A stretch of 64,000 nucleotides of DNA, taken from NCBI GenBank assembly GCA_015680905.1, contig CM027379.1, positions 32,568,501-32,632,500 of the forward strand. The letters run 5' to 3'. Positions 36,907 to 49,604 of the stretch are shown piece after piece (the first letter of the stretch is position 1; every line of letters starts with the position of its first letter). Origin of the DNA: Coptis chinensis (taxonomy: Eukaryota > Streptophyta > Magnoliopsida > Ranunculales > Ranunculaceae). The notes under the pieces were generated by a model. The model made no database searches, had not been told where the DNA came from, and saw only the letters and a list, made by a program, of their open reading frames with translations. The position numbers were made by a program, and so were the translations under genes.

Positions 36907-39900
36907 ATGAGATTAAGGTCAGGTAAAGAAAAAACGACTAACGTAATCTATCGTGAACGTCAACATACACACCTATCTAGTAAACCACACACCACACCTG
37001 AAATAATGGCTGAAGAAAGAGAGTCTCCTCTCTCTGACTTTTACAAAGCCTTGAACGATAGCCTAAAATCTTGCATCGTTATTGCGGACCCAGTGGGGGA
37101 TTTTCGAATCCCCCCAAATATATTTAATTTGTTACCCGTTTTTCATGGGTTAGACCATAAAAAACCTTATCAGCACATGCGTAGAATTGAACAAGTCCTT
37201 ACCACATTCCATCATCCTACGGTTGGTGCTGAACAAATTAAACTGAGGGTGTTTTCTTTCACCCTAGCCGACAAGGCGACGTCTTGGTTAACTGCCCAAG
37301 CTTCTAATTCTGTGGACTCATGGGCCAAACTTGTTCAACCATTTATGGAACATTTTTACCCACCACTGAAGACAGATGAAATGTTTTCCAATATTCATTT
37401 TTTTCAATAGAATCCTCATGAATCCTTTTCAGAGGCTTGGAATCGTTTCACTGACCTTCTTATAGAGTGTCCACATCATAACCTTGCGAAAGACACGTTA
37501 GTTCGTGTCTTTTTCAAGGGATTGTTACACCACCATAAAGTGGTCCTTGACATAATGAATGCGGGTAGTTTCCTCAGTAAAGGAGCCTCAGAGGCTTATA
37601 AATTTCTAGAAGATCAAACAAAGCGTAATAATAATGGAGGGGTAGTGACAAATATCTCCCGCTCCGCTAGTTTTTCTTCAACAGTTAAGGCCGCTGGTAT
37701 GTTTGAGATTAAACCCGATCCTGAGCTTAAAACTTTAATCGAATCTCTAACTAAAAAGGTATAAGCTATTTCTGTTAAACAAAAGCTTATCCCCATCATG
37801 AATGTCAACTCTAATCCATGTAATTTCTGTTTGAGTCCTGAGCATCCCGACTTCTATTGTCCTCTCGTTTATAAACAACAAACATCACAACAAGATAATG
37901 TTTGCTCAATTAATAGCTATCCTATTCCTAACTCCCCTTGGAGACAACATTCCAACTTCAGTTGGAGAAATAATCAACAAGTTACACCTCCACAGTATAA
38001 AAATCAAAATGTTAGGCCAGCAAACAATTACAACCAAGCTCCACCACGACAAAGACATGGACAAGGACAAGGTCAGGGTAATTATAATAATTATAACAAT
38101 AATAATTATAATGCTAATAGAGGTATCGTTCTGGTTAATCATAACTATCACAACCCACCTGTTAATAATCAACGTGAGATAGTTCCTGTCACACCACCTG
38201 TAACAACTACACATCCACAACCGGATCATTTTGACGCCTTTATGCAAACCCAACAACAGATTTTACAAGCCATCCAACTTTTCTTATAGCAATTAGCCCA
38301 AGAGAAAGTACAACCCAAAGGTGTGTTTCCAGGTCAAGAGATACCTAATCCTAAAACAACAAACACAGCATTTGAGGTAAACGGTAATACTAGTAAGGAC
38401 AATGCAAATGTAGGTGAACTAAATACCATCACCACTCTCCGTTCTGGCAGAGTGGTTGATAACGTTGTAACTATGCTTATAGTTACCCCACCAGTAGTAC
38501 CTACACCGGATATTGAACTCGATATAGTAATAGAAACTGAAGATCCTACCCCAGTAGAGGTACCAGTTAAATCACAACCTAAGAAACGAAAAGCTAAGGT
38601 TAGACATCCTGTTGATCCATATGCTAAATATAGAGAAAAACCACCGTTTCTCCAGAGATTAGCAATGTTAAACAAGGAAACAAATTTTGATGATATTAGG
38701 AAAGTTTTCAAAAATCTAACGATAAACCTACCCTTTCTTGAAGCAATTATAAAGTTACCTCACCATGCTAAGTTTCTTAAAGAGTTGTGCACTACTAGGC
38801 ATAAGACAAATATTCCTAAAGACGCTTTTTTAACGGAACAGTTTCCAACTTTATCAAAACATAATGGAATCGTTAAGTACAAGGACCCTGGTCGTTCTAC
38901 TGTACAATGCACCTTAGGAGATTCCCACACGACGACCACTTTATTAGACTTGGGGGCAAGTGTTAACTTACTCTCATATTATTTATATAAACAAATAGGT
39001 CTACAAGAGATGCAACCTACTAAAATAACGTTGCAATTAGCGGATCGGTCTATTAAGTATCCTAAGGGTGTGGTTGAAAACATGCTTGTTAAGGTTCAAA
39101 ATTTCTACTATCCTGCTGATTTTGTTATCCTCGATACAGAAGTCACTAACGACTCTATTTCGATCATTTTAGGGCGTCTTTTCTTGGCTACTGCCAACGC
39201 GCACATAAACTTCCGCGATGGTTCGATGTCCATGTCTTTTGGCCATCTTTCTGTTGAGGTAAATGTTTTTGAAATGACGAAACAGTTCCCATATACGACT
39301 TCGGATGGAGAGGTTTGCATGATCAAGAGCTTAGCTCAAGATTATTTCAAAACCACGTTTCCTGATAATCAGATGTACAAATTCCTTTCTTTTGGAAGTT
39401 CCAACTTCGACGAGAACTCCCTGGAAGTCGAGGAAGATTTCCTTCGGCTCTTTTGCTACTTGTCCTTGCCACCTCGCGAGTCCCTCCCTGTCAACATCCA
39501 TTCATCCCTTGACACTATGACGGAAGATGAATTTTTCTTCCTCTATCCCAGTGATTCTTTTGACCCACCTATTGAGGAATGTCTTGCATATCTCAAGGCT
39601 TCTGATAATCTATACCTGAGAGCTCTAGCCGAGCCCCATTCATCCACCTCACATCATCTTGTCACTCATTCATCTTCCATCACCAATTTTCCCCACCTTC
39701 CACCTTTTCAAAGGAACCTTGAGTTTGCACTTGACCCTCTTGCTTCTTCTGTGCTTAATGATTTTCTAAATCCTCCTAATAAGAAAATAATTCCCAAGGA
39801 AAATGCACTTGACACCTTCATTTTCAGAATTGAGACAGTTTCTACTTACACCATGAATGAGTTTTGTGTTAAACCCACATTCTCAGTTTTTCCATTCTTT

Positions 39901-40131
39901 CCTTCTAAAAATTTTCCATATCCAACATATCTTCCACAAACATCCATTTTATCACGATCCTTCACTTGGACACCCTTTCGTTCAAAGATGAAGAAGATTG
40001 TGTATGCTCAGTTACGTTCTAGGTCTATCAGACTTCGCTTTCATTTCACTAAGTTGCGTCGTAGAAAATCTTGGTGTTTGATTCTGTTTGAGGGTTCATT
40101 CCATGTTAATTATTTATGGCAAGATCCATAA
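36907..40131 (+). pseudogene. gag-protease reading frame of the Athila-like element, three in-frame stops
   Basis: One continuous frame of 1075 codons is broken only by stops at 37408, 37762 and 38287, with no frameshift. The first part is a retrotransposon gag domain, recognisable by FRIPPNIFNLLPVFHGL, KLRVFSFTLADKATSWLTAQ, EHFYPPLKTDEMF and the EAWNRFTDLLIECPHHNL block. A CCHC zinc knuckle follows (CNFCLSPEHPDFYC, about 37818-37859). The protease has the plant-type DLGASVNLL active site (about 38948-38974) and ILGRLFLATA (about 39166-39195). The remaining 300 residues after the protease show no RT motifs and resemble nothing I know. In a complete Athila element RT, RNase H and integrase would follow. 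Confidence 0.85.
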
Positions 40132-40699
40132 CTATTTCGGTTGTTGATATATGGTAAACTGCATGTTCATTATATACATATTTTTTAGATATAGTCTTGA
40201 GTATCTGACTATAAAATACTCACTTTGTTGTTTTGATGTTGTTTTTATTGTTTTTAGTAGATTGGATGTTAAGTTGTTAACTTCAGTAGTTAAATTTGAA
40301 TTCTGTAGTTAATTGTTATTTAAATTTCTATTTTAATTTAAATTGGGTTTTGTCTAAGTATGCGATGATTTTTGCGTAAATCCCACCTTCCCGAATTGTT
40401 TGGGGGTCGTATTATTATTTTTAGCATTGCTTTCATCTGATCCACCATTTTAAAAGTAATTTTGCAATGAGTTGGTTGAGAATGTTGCCAATATTGGTGT
40501 GGCTAGGATTAGATATTGTGGTAGGATGAAATTTCAATGAGTTTAGGAAGTTGCTATTCTAAATTCAATCTAAAATATATTAGGTTGGTTTTGGAATAAT
40601 GAATCAGGGTTTTTTGCGTGTTAGGTTTTGGAAATATTTTGTTTCCGGCAATTGCCTTAAATTTTTTGGCAACTTGTTAGTTCGTTTTAGAAACTAAAA

Positions 40700-40711
40700 C
40701 CCTATATATAC
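40700..40711 (+). promoter_or_regulatory. Possible internal TATA box before the second reading frame
   Basis: ccctatatatac lies about 310 bp upstream of the second frame's ATG at 41020 and is followed by a pyrimidine- and CA-rich leader (ttcattctacacacaaaacc). It looks like a plant core promoter, but there is no transcript evidence. Confidence 0.35.
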
Positions 40712-41019
40712 TTGATTCATTCTACACACAAAACCCACACATCTCACTTTCATCTCTCACCCTGAACCTCTGCATTTTTCCTTTTTGTTTTTCCCTTCAT
40801 CCTGCTCCAAGAACACAGGGGCGCCAGCCTTCTAGCAAGACCAATTCTCGAGCGCCTTTAGCTGAAACGCCAGAACTTCGATTTGGACTGGCGAAGCAAC
40901 CCCCCAAAGGCCATTACGGAGCGCTCCCCGCGCCTTGACCTTTGCAAACCCTAAAATTTTATGATTTTTTGAGAGTTTTCTAGGGTCATTTACAGCTCTT
41001 CTAGAGAGTCGTTATTGTG

Positions 41020-41910
41020 ATGTCATCTCCTACAATCATACCGGAGTAGTCTTTTGAAGATTTGTTCTAAAGCGACACCTATGGTGCTTGGTTTCGCGAG
41101 GTGATCATACACGTAGGCTGGGAACCGCTAATGGTAAGACCTGATGAATATTATTCTCCGGCACTTACATCTTATTTTTATGATAATTGTAAGTTCTTTG
41201 ATAAACCGGATGGAGAACAAGTGTTCTCTATCACCATTGAGGATAAACCAATGGAAATTATCAGGTTCTTGCTAGCCTTTGTTCTTGGACTTGCTATGCC
41301 CACTGAAATACAAGACTCACAGGCCTATTTGGTTGATAATATGTACCTTTATAACTATGAGAATTTGTATGAGCATTATGGGGCAGAAATCTTTAGGATA
41401 GAGGACCAAGGGGAATATAACGTCGCCCTTGGAAGCCTGTCTATGAACGTGGGCACTATTATGTTTTGGATCATGCTAAACATTAGAGGAGAATGGTGTT
41501 ATTCTTCTGCGAATGACAAAATTGTGATATTTTCCTTGCTTTAGCTGGGGGACGTATACTCTAGTTTAGCACGAGCTCATAGCATGAGGCATAAGTACCT
41601 TCTTATGCCTGTTTTAGTTTGCCGTATTATGCTATGTTTCTTCCCTATTTTTTATGTCTGCTTTACGGATTGGGTTGGGGTCGACATTGTGAGACCTATC
41701 AATTGTATTATTTGATTTTTCCGTGCAATGACTTAGCAAGAGTGGATGATACAACCTCATCAGGTTGCACCTTACACCCCATCCAACCAAGTGGCACTTG
41801 ACAGGTTAGCTATAGTAGATGATAAATGGTGTGAAGCCTGGCAAATTATAATGGCATGGCAGGATGCGAAGGAACCTCACTTCTTTATAGAAGAGGAAGA
41901 TGACGCTTAA
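41020..41910 (+). pseudogene. Second reading frame of the Athila-like element, five in-frame stops
   Basis: A single frame of 297 codons starts at ATG 41020 and ends TAA 41908. It is interrupted by stops at 41047, 41068, 41542, 41713 and 41734, with no frameshift. The text includes HVGWEPLMVRPDEYYSPALT, IIRFLLAFVLGLAMP and HSMRHKYLLMPVLVCRIM. The 'GWEPL...YYP.L...FY.N' and 'LLGL' layout resembles the plant retrotransposon ORF often annotated as Athila ORF-1 or putative plant transposon protein. It carries an acidic C-terminus (EEEDDA). Its function is unknown; in Athila elements extra frames occupy gag-adjacent or env-like positions. Confidence 0.6.
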
Positions 41911-43727
41911 ACACTGGAGATAAGGTAAGTTTTTTTTTTTAGTTTCAGTTAATGTTTGCTTATGTCCTAAGCAAATTAATTCTTGTTATCCCCATAACGG
42001 GTGGAACTCATATAGAGTTGCATTTGTTTTTCTTTATCTATATTAGTATATTTTAACCTTGTTTTGCAGATGTTCCAAAATTTCACGCGTTTTCATGGTA
42101 TTTTTCTACCCTTTTTATTTCAATACTTTGAGGACAAAGCATGCTTCTAGTTTGGGGGTGGCATAGAAACACGCATAATTTAAGGCATCTGTTAGGATAT
42201 AGATATGTACAATATGTACTTTTTTTTTCTATAAAAAAATTCAAAAATTCAAAAATAAAATAAATAAAAAGTGATGCTATACACTTAGGAATATTGGTAT
42301 TGTTTTCTTTCTCTATGCTTTTAATAATCTAGAAGTCTCACGTTAGCTTTTGTATTAGAATAGTTTTTAGAAACTTAGGTTAATATATAGATAATAATCT
42401 TTGCATCTTTCTATAAATATATTGTATGAGTATCTATGATTGTTGATAGTAAGTTTCTGAAATTTAGGCTACAGTACTTATTCTACAAATCCAGTGAGAA
42501 TATAGCCTAAAGCCTTATATGAGTGAAACATTTGAGAAATGACACAAGGGAGAAGTAAATTCTGGATAGAGAAATCACACGTCCACTTGCTTGATCACTA
42601 TACCATATGCTAAGCGAGAATTTAGGCCCTCTTTGGATCGATATAGCCAAAAATTCAAACCTATGAATTATTTTCCGCTAGTCTCCCCTCTGAGCCTTTA
42701 TTTAGTCTTTCATAACCCGTAAATCCTTTACCCTTTTACAAAAACAAAACAAAATAAAAAATCAACCTACCCATTTTATAATGAGTCGGAGAATATAGAT
42801 GAAGAATAGAAAAAGGAAAGACCTTTGAAATCAAGAATTTGTTAGTCGCTTCAAATAAGAAAAGAAAGTTTCCATTAAATAAATAAAAATGATAATAATA
42901 AATAATAAATAAATAAAGAGATAGAACTCCAAAAACAGAATCAAATGAGTCAAAAGCCAAAGAAAAAGAAAAAAATGTCTAAGGATGGAAACTAAGTGTA
43001 AAAGCAAAAGTAAAGAACAATGTTTTCTCTAGTTACATAATATGAAGACTCTATTATCTCAGACTGGTTCTTTTTTAATATCCTTTTCTTTCATTCTTAA
43101 ACCATCACCTAATCCCCGCAACACCTAAATAAGACCTCCAGCTTAATTAGGAATAGGTTAGTGTGATAGTAAGTGGCAGATGTGTTTGATCGACTTTGGC
43201 TCCTTGTGTGTCATTGAGTTTGTAAGGTAAAGTGTGCCCACTGCACACTGGAGTAGCGAAACTTGAGAGGAAAAATCAGAGTATTTTTGTCTTGACTTTT
43301 ATGTGAGGACCTATTTAAAGACGCTATTCCAAAGTTTTAGAAACGGACCTGTTAGTGCATTTCATAGTATTACTCATTGTATATATGTTTATTCATAGAT
43401 GATTGATTATTTTGCATATATTAGCTTAGGTTTTGACTTGATTATTCTGTATTCATTACTAGTAAGATGTATAGATCATTGAGACATAAATAAGGAAACA
43501 AAAGTTTTATTTCTTAGTCGTTGTAGTATAGATGAAGTTTGTGAGTACCTTCACTGGAAAACTCTCACGATGCTATAACTCGTCCACTAGGGATTCCTAG
43601 TGGTTTAAGGCCTTGTTGCATATGGTCAATGCAATCGCGACTCTACTGAAAACGAGATTAGTTAGAACTCCATTTTTGGTTACTTATTCTAATTTATCAT
43701 ATTTGCTTGAAGACAAGCAAAATGTTG
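41911..43727. other. 3' untranslated region of the Athila-like element
   Basis: Non-coding and AT-rich with A-rich low-complexity blocks (42745-42770, 42860-42980). A first polypurine-like string, agtttgggggtggc, occurs at about 42149-42162, soon after the second frame. Such internal polypurine tracts are common in Athila/Tat elements. Confidence 0.55.
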
Positions 43728-43740
43728 TTTGGGGGTGGTT
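43728..43740 (+). other. Polypurine tract before the 3' LTR
   Basis: tttgggggtggtt immediately precedes the LTR start TGATAAGAGCC at 43741, as expected for plus-strand priming. Confidence 0.8.
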
Positions 43741-45483
43741 TGATAAGAGCCAAAAACTGTAGTTTTAACCCTTTAACAATATTGCTTTTTGACCAATTAT
43801 GTGATTAATAAGTAAGAGTTAGTACTGTTATCGTGTTCTTATGTATTTCAAGCATTGGAGTCAAATATGTGTAGAAATGCGCCCTTTTTGCGAGATAATG
43901 GAGCAAGGGTTGGTTGTTAAGAAGTTCTTTGATTAAATGCCAAGATCCAAGAAGAAAAAGCCTATTTAAAGTCCGGTCAAAGCTAAAAAGTCAAAGTCAA
44001 TGCGAGCAGAAATAGCACACAAAAGTCAGCAGAACTTCCGGAAGTCGTATCTTTGGACTCAGACCTCGGAATTGGGCCTACCTTATGTCAAAACGACCGG
44101 CTCAGAACGTGCTTTCTAATGGTCCAAGCCTTGACCCAATAAGAGAAGCAAAAGTGGACGAAAAGGCTGTTGAAGTCAAATCCAACTGAAAACCCCTCTG
44201 TGGACTGAAGAAATTGGGTTTTGGGCTCGATTTTTCGGCCCAAACATGGCTCCTCAGCCCATGTACGAAAAAGTGGATCTTGTCTCCTCCATTTGAAGAC
44301 ATAAGACTTAGCTCTTAAGTATGTAGTTTTTTTAGTTAGCAATTATCCAATAACTTGTTTTCGATCTAGTTTTTTACTTCATAGAATTAGTTTTCCATTC
44401 CAATAGATTAGTTAGAACAAAGAATGAATATTATTTAGAATCAGATTTAGTTTTATAATAAATTATTAGTTTTTCATTTCAATTTAGTTTATTGATTCAA
44501 TCCTTATTTAGTTTTAGTTGTCTTAAATTCATAATTAGGTTGTCTTAATTTGATAATTAGTTAATCATCATCTTAGTTCTAGATTAGGTTTAAATCTTGT
44601 TTTAATTCATTTGGAATCATTATTATTATTGTTCAATTAGATTTATGAGTTTAATCATTTATTCATTAATGGGTTATTCTTTGTGTTCTTGTGTTAGAAA
44701 TGATAGTGTAATGATTCAAGGCTAAAACCTCTATTAGAGTGGTTTGAGGAAGCCTTGATGAAACTTGATTTCGATTAGCGTAGAATAGATCGTAATATTC
44801 TATTCCATCACTACACCAAAAAAGGCGTTTACCAACAGCTATATCTGTTACTTATATTTTTACTAATGGTTATATCCGTTAGTTCTGGAGTGTCACTGTC
44901 ACTTAGGCCAAATTTAGTAACGGATACAACCGTTACTTAAATTAATTTTAGTAACGGTTATATCCGTTACTATAATTCTTTGTAACGGATAGTCAACTGT
45001 TGATAGCCCTTTAATCTTTTCATTTCTAACGGATGTATGTGTTAGTAAAGTTTGGCGCCGCTTCAGTTACTTTTTAGCGGGAAAACAATTTTCGTATGTC
45101 ACGAATATATCCGTTAGTAATATGTGTCACTTGCTATTAATAACGATTTTTGTAACGGAAATATCTGTTACTAAACTTTTGTTAGTAAAATAAAATTAAT
45201 TTTTTTCCCCGGTCAAAATTTTTCCACCCTACACATCTAGCTCTAGCATATATGAATACTCCATCTTATAGAGATATCACATCCCACAAACTTAACTAAC
45301 ATATAATAACAAGAAACAAAAACATTAATCAATTAAACATTATTATAAAAACATAGACGTACCAATCCAAAATCCAATTTACAAATCAAACTTATATAGA
45401 AATGACTTCAGTTAACTTAATCTTGGGATGTCTAATATATTGTCATAAAAGATCCTATTGTATTGGTCGTCACTGCTCATCTG

Positions 45484-45672
45484 TTATTGCTCTCTCAAGT
45501 GTTCCTCAATCAGTTTCAGGGGTTCGCTTGATGAACTGCCCCTGGCCTTGTCTAACTCATTTATGTGCTACTCAAGCCAATGTTGGTCAGAACATTAATC
45601 CATCTGTATTCAATTGGTGCAATGTCATAAGCACGAGCAACCTCTTCATGAGTACATGCAACATACAAGTAA
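45484..45672 (-). pseudogene. Captured AP2-domain fragment
   Basis: Reading leftward, ACTHEEVARAYDIAPIEYRW and INVLTNIGLS match the second half of an AP2 DNA-binding domain (consensus EEAA.AYD.AAI.YRG.NAVTNF), closest in style to the ANT/WRI1/AP2-like group. After a one-base shift the text continues INELDKARGSSSSEPLKLIE and EHLREQ to a stop at 45484-45486. Pro replaces the usual Ala and Trp the usual Gly. The N-terminal half of the domain is absent. It is a gene fragment carried by the CACTA element, not an active transcription factor. Confidence 0.7.
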
Positions 45673-46082
45673 TCGATTAAGACATATGCAATTAAAGGAA
45701 TAAAACAAAGTAACAAGTGAATAACATGAAAAAAAAAACATCTAAATTCAATACTAAAGGAATAAAGCCACAATCCAAATCCCAATTTACAAACCAAACA
45801 TAATTAAAAATAACTTAACATAATCGTATCCATCTAAAGTTACATGACAGGAGAAGACAAACACTAAAAATGTCACATTGGTCTCAACAATACAGAAAAG
45901 GGCAATGAAACATAAGGGAACCAGTGTCCTTGAACCTAGAAACTAAGCCACACAATGGAACTACGGAACTAGTGCCTGTCAAATGGATTCTCTTGTGATT
46001 CAAATGTGAATATATTAATATAAATATAAAGTTACACAATAAAGTTTCCACCATGAGGAACAAAAGGGGATCTTACTACACT

Positions 46083-46358
46083 TTAGGGAAATCTAAAGTA
46101 TAATTGATCCAGATTTTCCAATTTTGTAACAAATGTTGGTCTTTCATCACTCCACACAAAATCATACGGATTCTCTTGTGATTCCACTAGCATATTTGCA
46201 AGAATCAAATATCTACCACAGAGGAGACAAGAAGATGGCACAACATAAGGGAAGATCAACTTATGACAACAATATTGTCTTCCTAGAATGAAAGTAACAA
46301 ATTTGGAAAATGGAATGCTAGAGCACAAAGCCAAAGTGCAACAAATACTTGTAAACAT
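46083..46358 (-). other. Open frame in CACTA 2, unassigned
   Basis: A 91-codon frame with Cys/Phe-rich N-terminus and a C-terminal segment SQENPYDFVWSDERPTFVTK. I do not recognise it. It may be part of a captured gene or chance. Confidence 0.2.
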
Positions 46359-47608
46359 TCTGGACTACGAGATAGCTTGACCTGTTTGTTGGCTCACACA
46401 TATTTAGTAAATATTTAGTAATTAAGTAAAACATTAACATCCAGATGACACAATTCAATAGTAAGTATAATCCTTAGCCACTTAATACAACAACATACTC
46501 AACATATGAGGAATATGATAGGAACAACCGATTCCTATTTTATGAACCTAGCATGCATCAAATGAAAATGACATTCTTTTTAACATAAATGTAACGAAGT
46601 TGAAATTAAATAGCTAGATGGAAAAAAAAAACTTACCAGGGGTTTTACTAATTGCTCCAAATATCCCTTCATTATCCAATTTGGTTGTTGCCATTTGCAC
46701 CACAATCCTACATACAAAAGAGGGCTTGATTATGTATAACATGGTAAATCATGACATGTAACGAATAAAAATAATTGTAAACTGGAGAGTTATTTAATTT
46801 TCTACTAAACATGCCATGTACTCTAAAGGTCCAAGCCATGACAACACAATGACATTAGGCAAAACGCAAGCACAAATCCCATAGAACGAAAACAACTAAG
46901 TTCTAATGGTTCTTTACTAAGTCTTGAAACATGCATAGGATCAGATCAGGAAGAGTAAGCCCAATATCAAAACAAAGTACAAGAGAAAAAACCATGTTCC
47001 AACACAAATTCACCTTTTGTATCCCATGATACATAAGACTATATCCTATTGCTGATCGGGCAGTACTTGCTTCTCCATACGTCATCTATTTGTACCTTTA
47101 AGTACAAAGTATAAATAAAAATTAGGATAATGAAATTTCAATTATGAACATAGAAACAAAAAATGCAAAAAAATTGGAATGTAAACATACTCTCCAACTG
47201 TTCTGTTCCGTCCACTCGAATTCATGTGCCCAAATTTTGTTATCTTGGAATGTTTCAATTGCGGGCCTATGTTAACAATAGTATAGACAGTGTTTTCAAA
47301 GTTTCAATTCAAGTAAATGCAGTAGTAGATAATTATTTTGAGGAAAGATCAATGGTATAATTAAACTAAAACAATTTAGATGAGTGGCGAGAAGAACAAA
47401 AGAATATACTCACACAAAATTGTCATGCAAAGTTCCAATTTCAGAATGGTACTAACAAGCTTCAACGAAGAGCATGCTAATTTAAATCAAGAAACGATAT
47501 ATTAACCAACAGACACAAGGAAACAACTAGGAGCTATTAGTTAAAAACCTAAAAAGTAATCTTACCTTGACATGTCTTACCTGTCTTTCTGTGAAATTAA
47601 TCTTTCTT

Positions 47609-47762
47609 GTAATTATCGCAGATACCAAAATCAGTACAGAAACAGAAACATAACAATCAGCAAATCATTCAGATTGAACTTTAATGTAATTATCGCAGAT
47701 ACCAAAATCAGTACAGAAACAGAAACATAACAATCAGCAAATCATTCAGATTGAACTTTAAT
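47609..47762. repeat. Perfect 77-bp tandem duplication
   Basis: Two consecutive identical copies (47609-47685 and 47686-47762) start gtaattatcgcagatacc and end attgaactttaat. No mismatch was seen, so the duplication is younger than the divergence of the surrounding LTRs. Confidence 0.95.
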
Positions 47763-48363
47763 TACGTGTTTCACAAAGTAATTTGCATTTATCTGTTTAA
47801 TTTTACTTCAATTAAAACTTGACATTCATACTTCCTTTCACTTCAATAAATACTTAAAAAATCCCAACACAATACTTGGTGGAAGACAGTTATTAAAAGT
47901 GCATCCACCCATGAGTGCACACATGGGCTTGAAGTGTCATGTCAATCAATTGTTTAACCATTAATTAAAAAATCACTTACGAAGAAAGAAAAACACCAAA
48001 CTTCATACCTGCATTTCCGTACCACATCCTCAAAGCTATTTCAATCATGCAAGCCTTTTGTAGTCTCCACCAAAGCCTGCCTTCGTCATGTATGCCGGGG
48101 TTCAAGATTTAAAGGGTAGACTAGACCTAAATATGTATTTTTTGAACATGGCTAGTTATTTATTAATATATAGTACAAAGAATGTCCAAGGGAGAAGAGC
48201 ATGTTAATTATCACACCTAATCAATTATAGTAACAACTTGATGAACATATAAATAAATTCCAGTAGTTTTGGTGTAGTGTTTTAGCTGATAGTTTGGTCA
48301 TTGGTAGGTGTGGTTTTCACTAACCAATAAGCAATAAGCAATAAGGGAATCTAGCTAGCTTAC

Positions 48364-48432
48364 TGCCTAGCCATCTCAGCTTTTTTATGGTGCATATCTG
48401 CAACTGCCTTTCTCTCGTTGTCATCTGATAAA
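48364..48432 (-). other. Exon-like block in CACTA 2
   Basis: A 69-bp open block, 23 codons, reads LSDDNERKAVADMHHKKAEM and then AR. It is preceded by an acceptor-like ttacttggtacag and followed by a gtaagc donor. Its size, phase and splice-site borders suggest one captured exon. The charged helix is faintly like the third helix of an HMG box (WxxLSDxxRK), but it is too short to call. Confidence 0.35.
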
Positions 48433-49406
48433 CTGTACCAAGTAAAAATGAAGTGATAAAACCACTTACACAAACAAAACAAAAAACAGCTTTGGCGCTT
48501 AACAGCCCCTTTGCTTTGGTTCGGTCGAGATATAGTAGCTCGGAATGGAGCAAAGAAACTCAACCTTATTTTTAAATTTATTGAACTGAAAGGCACGACA
48601 ATTCATAATAGAATAAGCTAGTGGTATTCTTACCTAGGAACTAGAGCAGACGTAAAGAAGCAGATAAAGATTGTTGCGTCTTCGTCTTCTATTACCTTCT
48701 AGCCAGTTAATGGCAGTCCTAAAAGAGATTCTATTACTTCTGAGTTCATTTTATATGAACAAAGACAAATTCCTCCGGATGTCAGACACGATCGAAGGAA
48801 TGATCAAAGCGCCCTAGCTGACTACTAAATATGTCTCACCTAGAGTTTGACATGGAAAGGTCAATGCCTGCCCGACTGCACCTGAGGGTTGTTTAGCACA
48901 AAATAAAGGATGCCAGTAGAACCCTATAGACATTAGGATGACATTGCAAAAGATTCAGGCCATACAAATCACTCGAGTCGACAATTTTTTGTTATTTGTT
49001 ATCTTATTATGTCTAAGTAACAAAAATTCATTGGCAAAAACAATCCCATGAATATTTTGAAACATGATATATAAACTAATAAGATTTCAAAGAGAACGAG
49101 AATGTGAATAACAAAAAGTAGAAGAGATGGAAATGACACCAAAAGAAATTGAACATAAAGATATAGAAAATAAAAAATTAATGCAAAATTTTTAACTACA
49201 GCTAGATAGGTCTATAATATATTAATATCTCAATCTGGATAATTGAAAATAATGAGAACCACCAAAACCCCCTTTTGTTATCTCTGTAGAGCCTACATAT
49301 GAGTAGAAATAACTATTAAAACTCATGTTTCAAGAAGGAACCAGGCTTTTGGTTTTTAATAATTTAGTTATATACTTTGAATTGTGAGAAAGCAAGCGTA
49401 AGGACT

Positions 49407-49604
49407 TTAACAGTGAAGAAAAGACATACCACTCAAGGAATTGTGGGCTGAAAATGGCAACCACCAACATGAACTGCTTGTGAAACCAAACCCAATAGAC
49501 CAATACATCTCATTTAACAAACCAGGGCAAAGCTCCTTATCACCTACATCAAGGGAAGCAAACCCAGCTAGCCTCAAATGTATCAGTGTGAAAATGAACT
49601 TCAA
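49407..49604 (-). other. Open frame in CACTA 2, possible exon
   Basis: The frame reads RLAGFASLDVGDKELCPGLL and then NEMYWSIGFGFTSSSCW, which has plausible protein composition. I do not recognise the family. It may be another captured exon. Confidence 0.25.

Noticed and set aside
37906-38256. 116-codon minus-strand frame rich in Ile
   Set aside because: Shadow of the Asn/Gln-rich part of gag on the plus strand.
41619-41801. Separate 60-codon frame downstream of the second Athila-type frame
   Set aside because: It is an alternative frame of the second reading frame, which continues through stops to 41910.
44088-44342. Minus-strand frames found in both Athila-type LTRs (also 24177-24398)
   Set aside because: Present in both LTRs as chance open frames; the differences between copies do not preserve the protein, and no domain is recognised.
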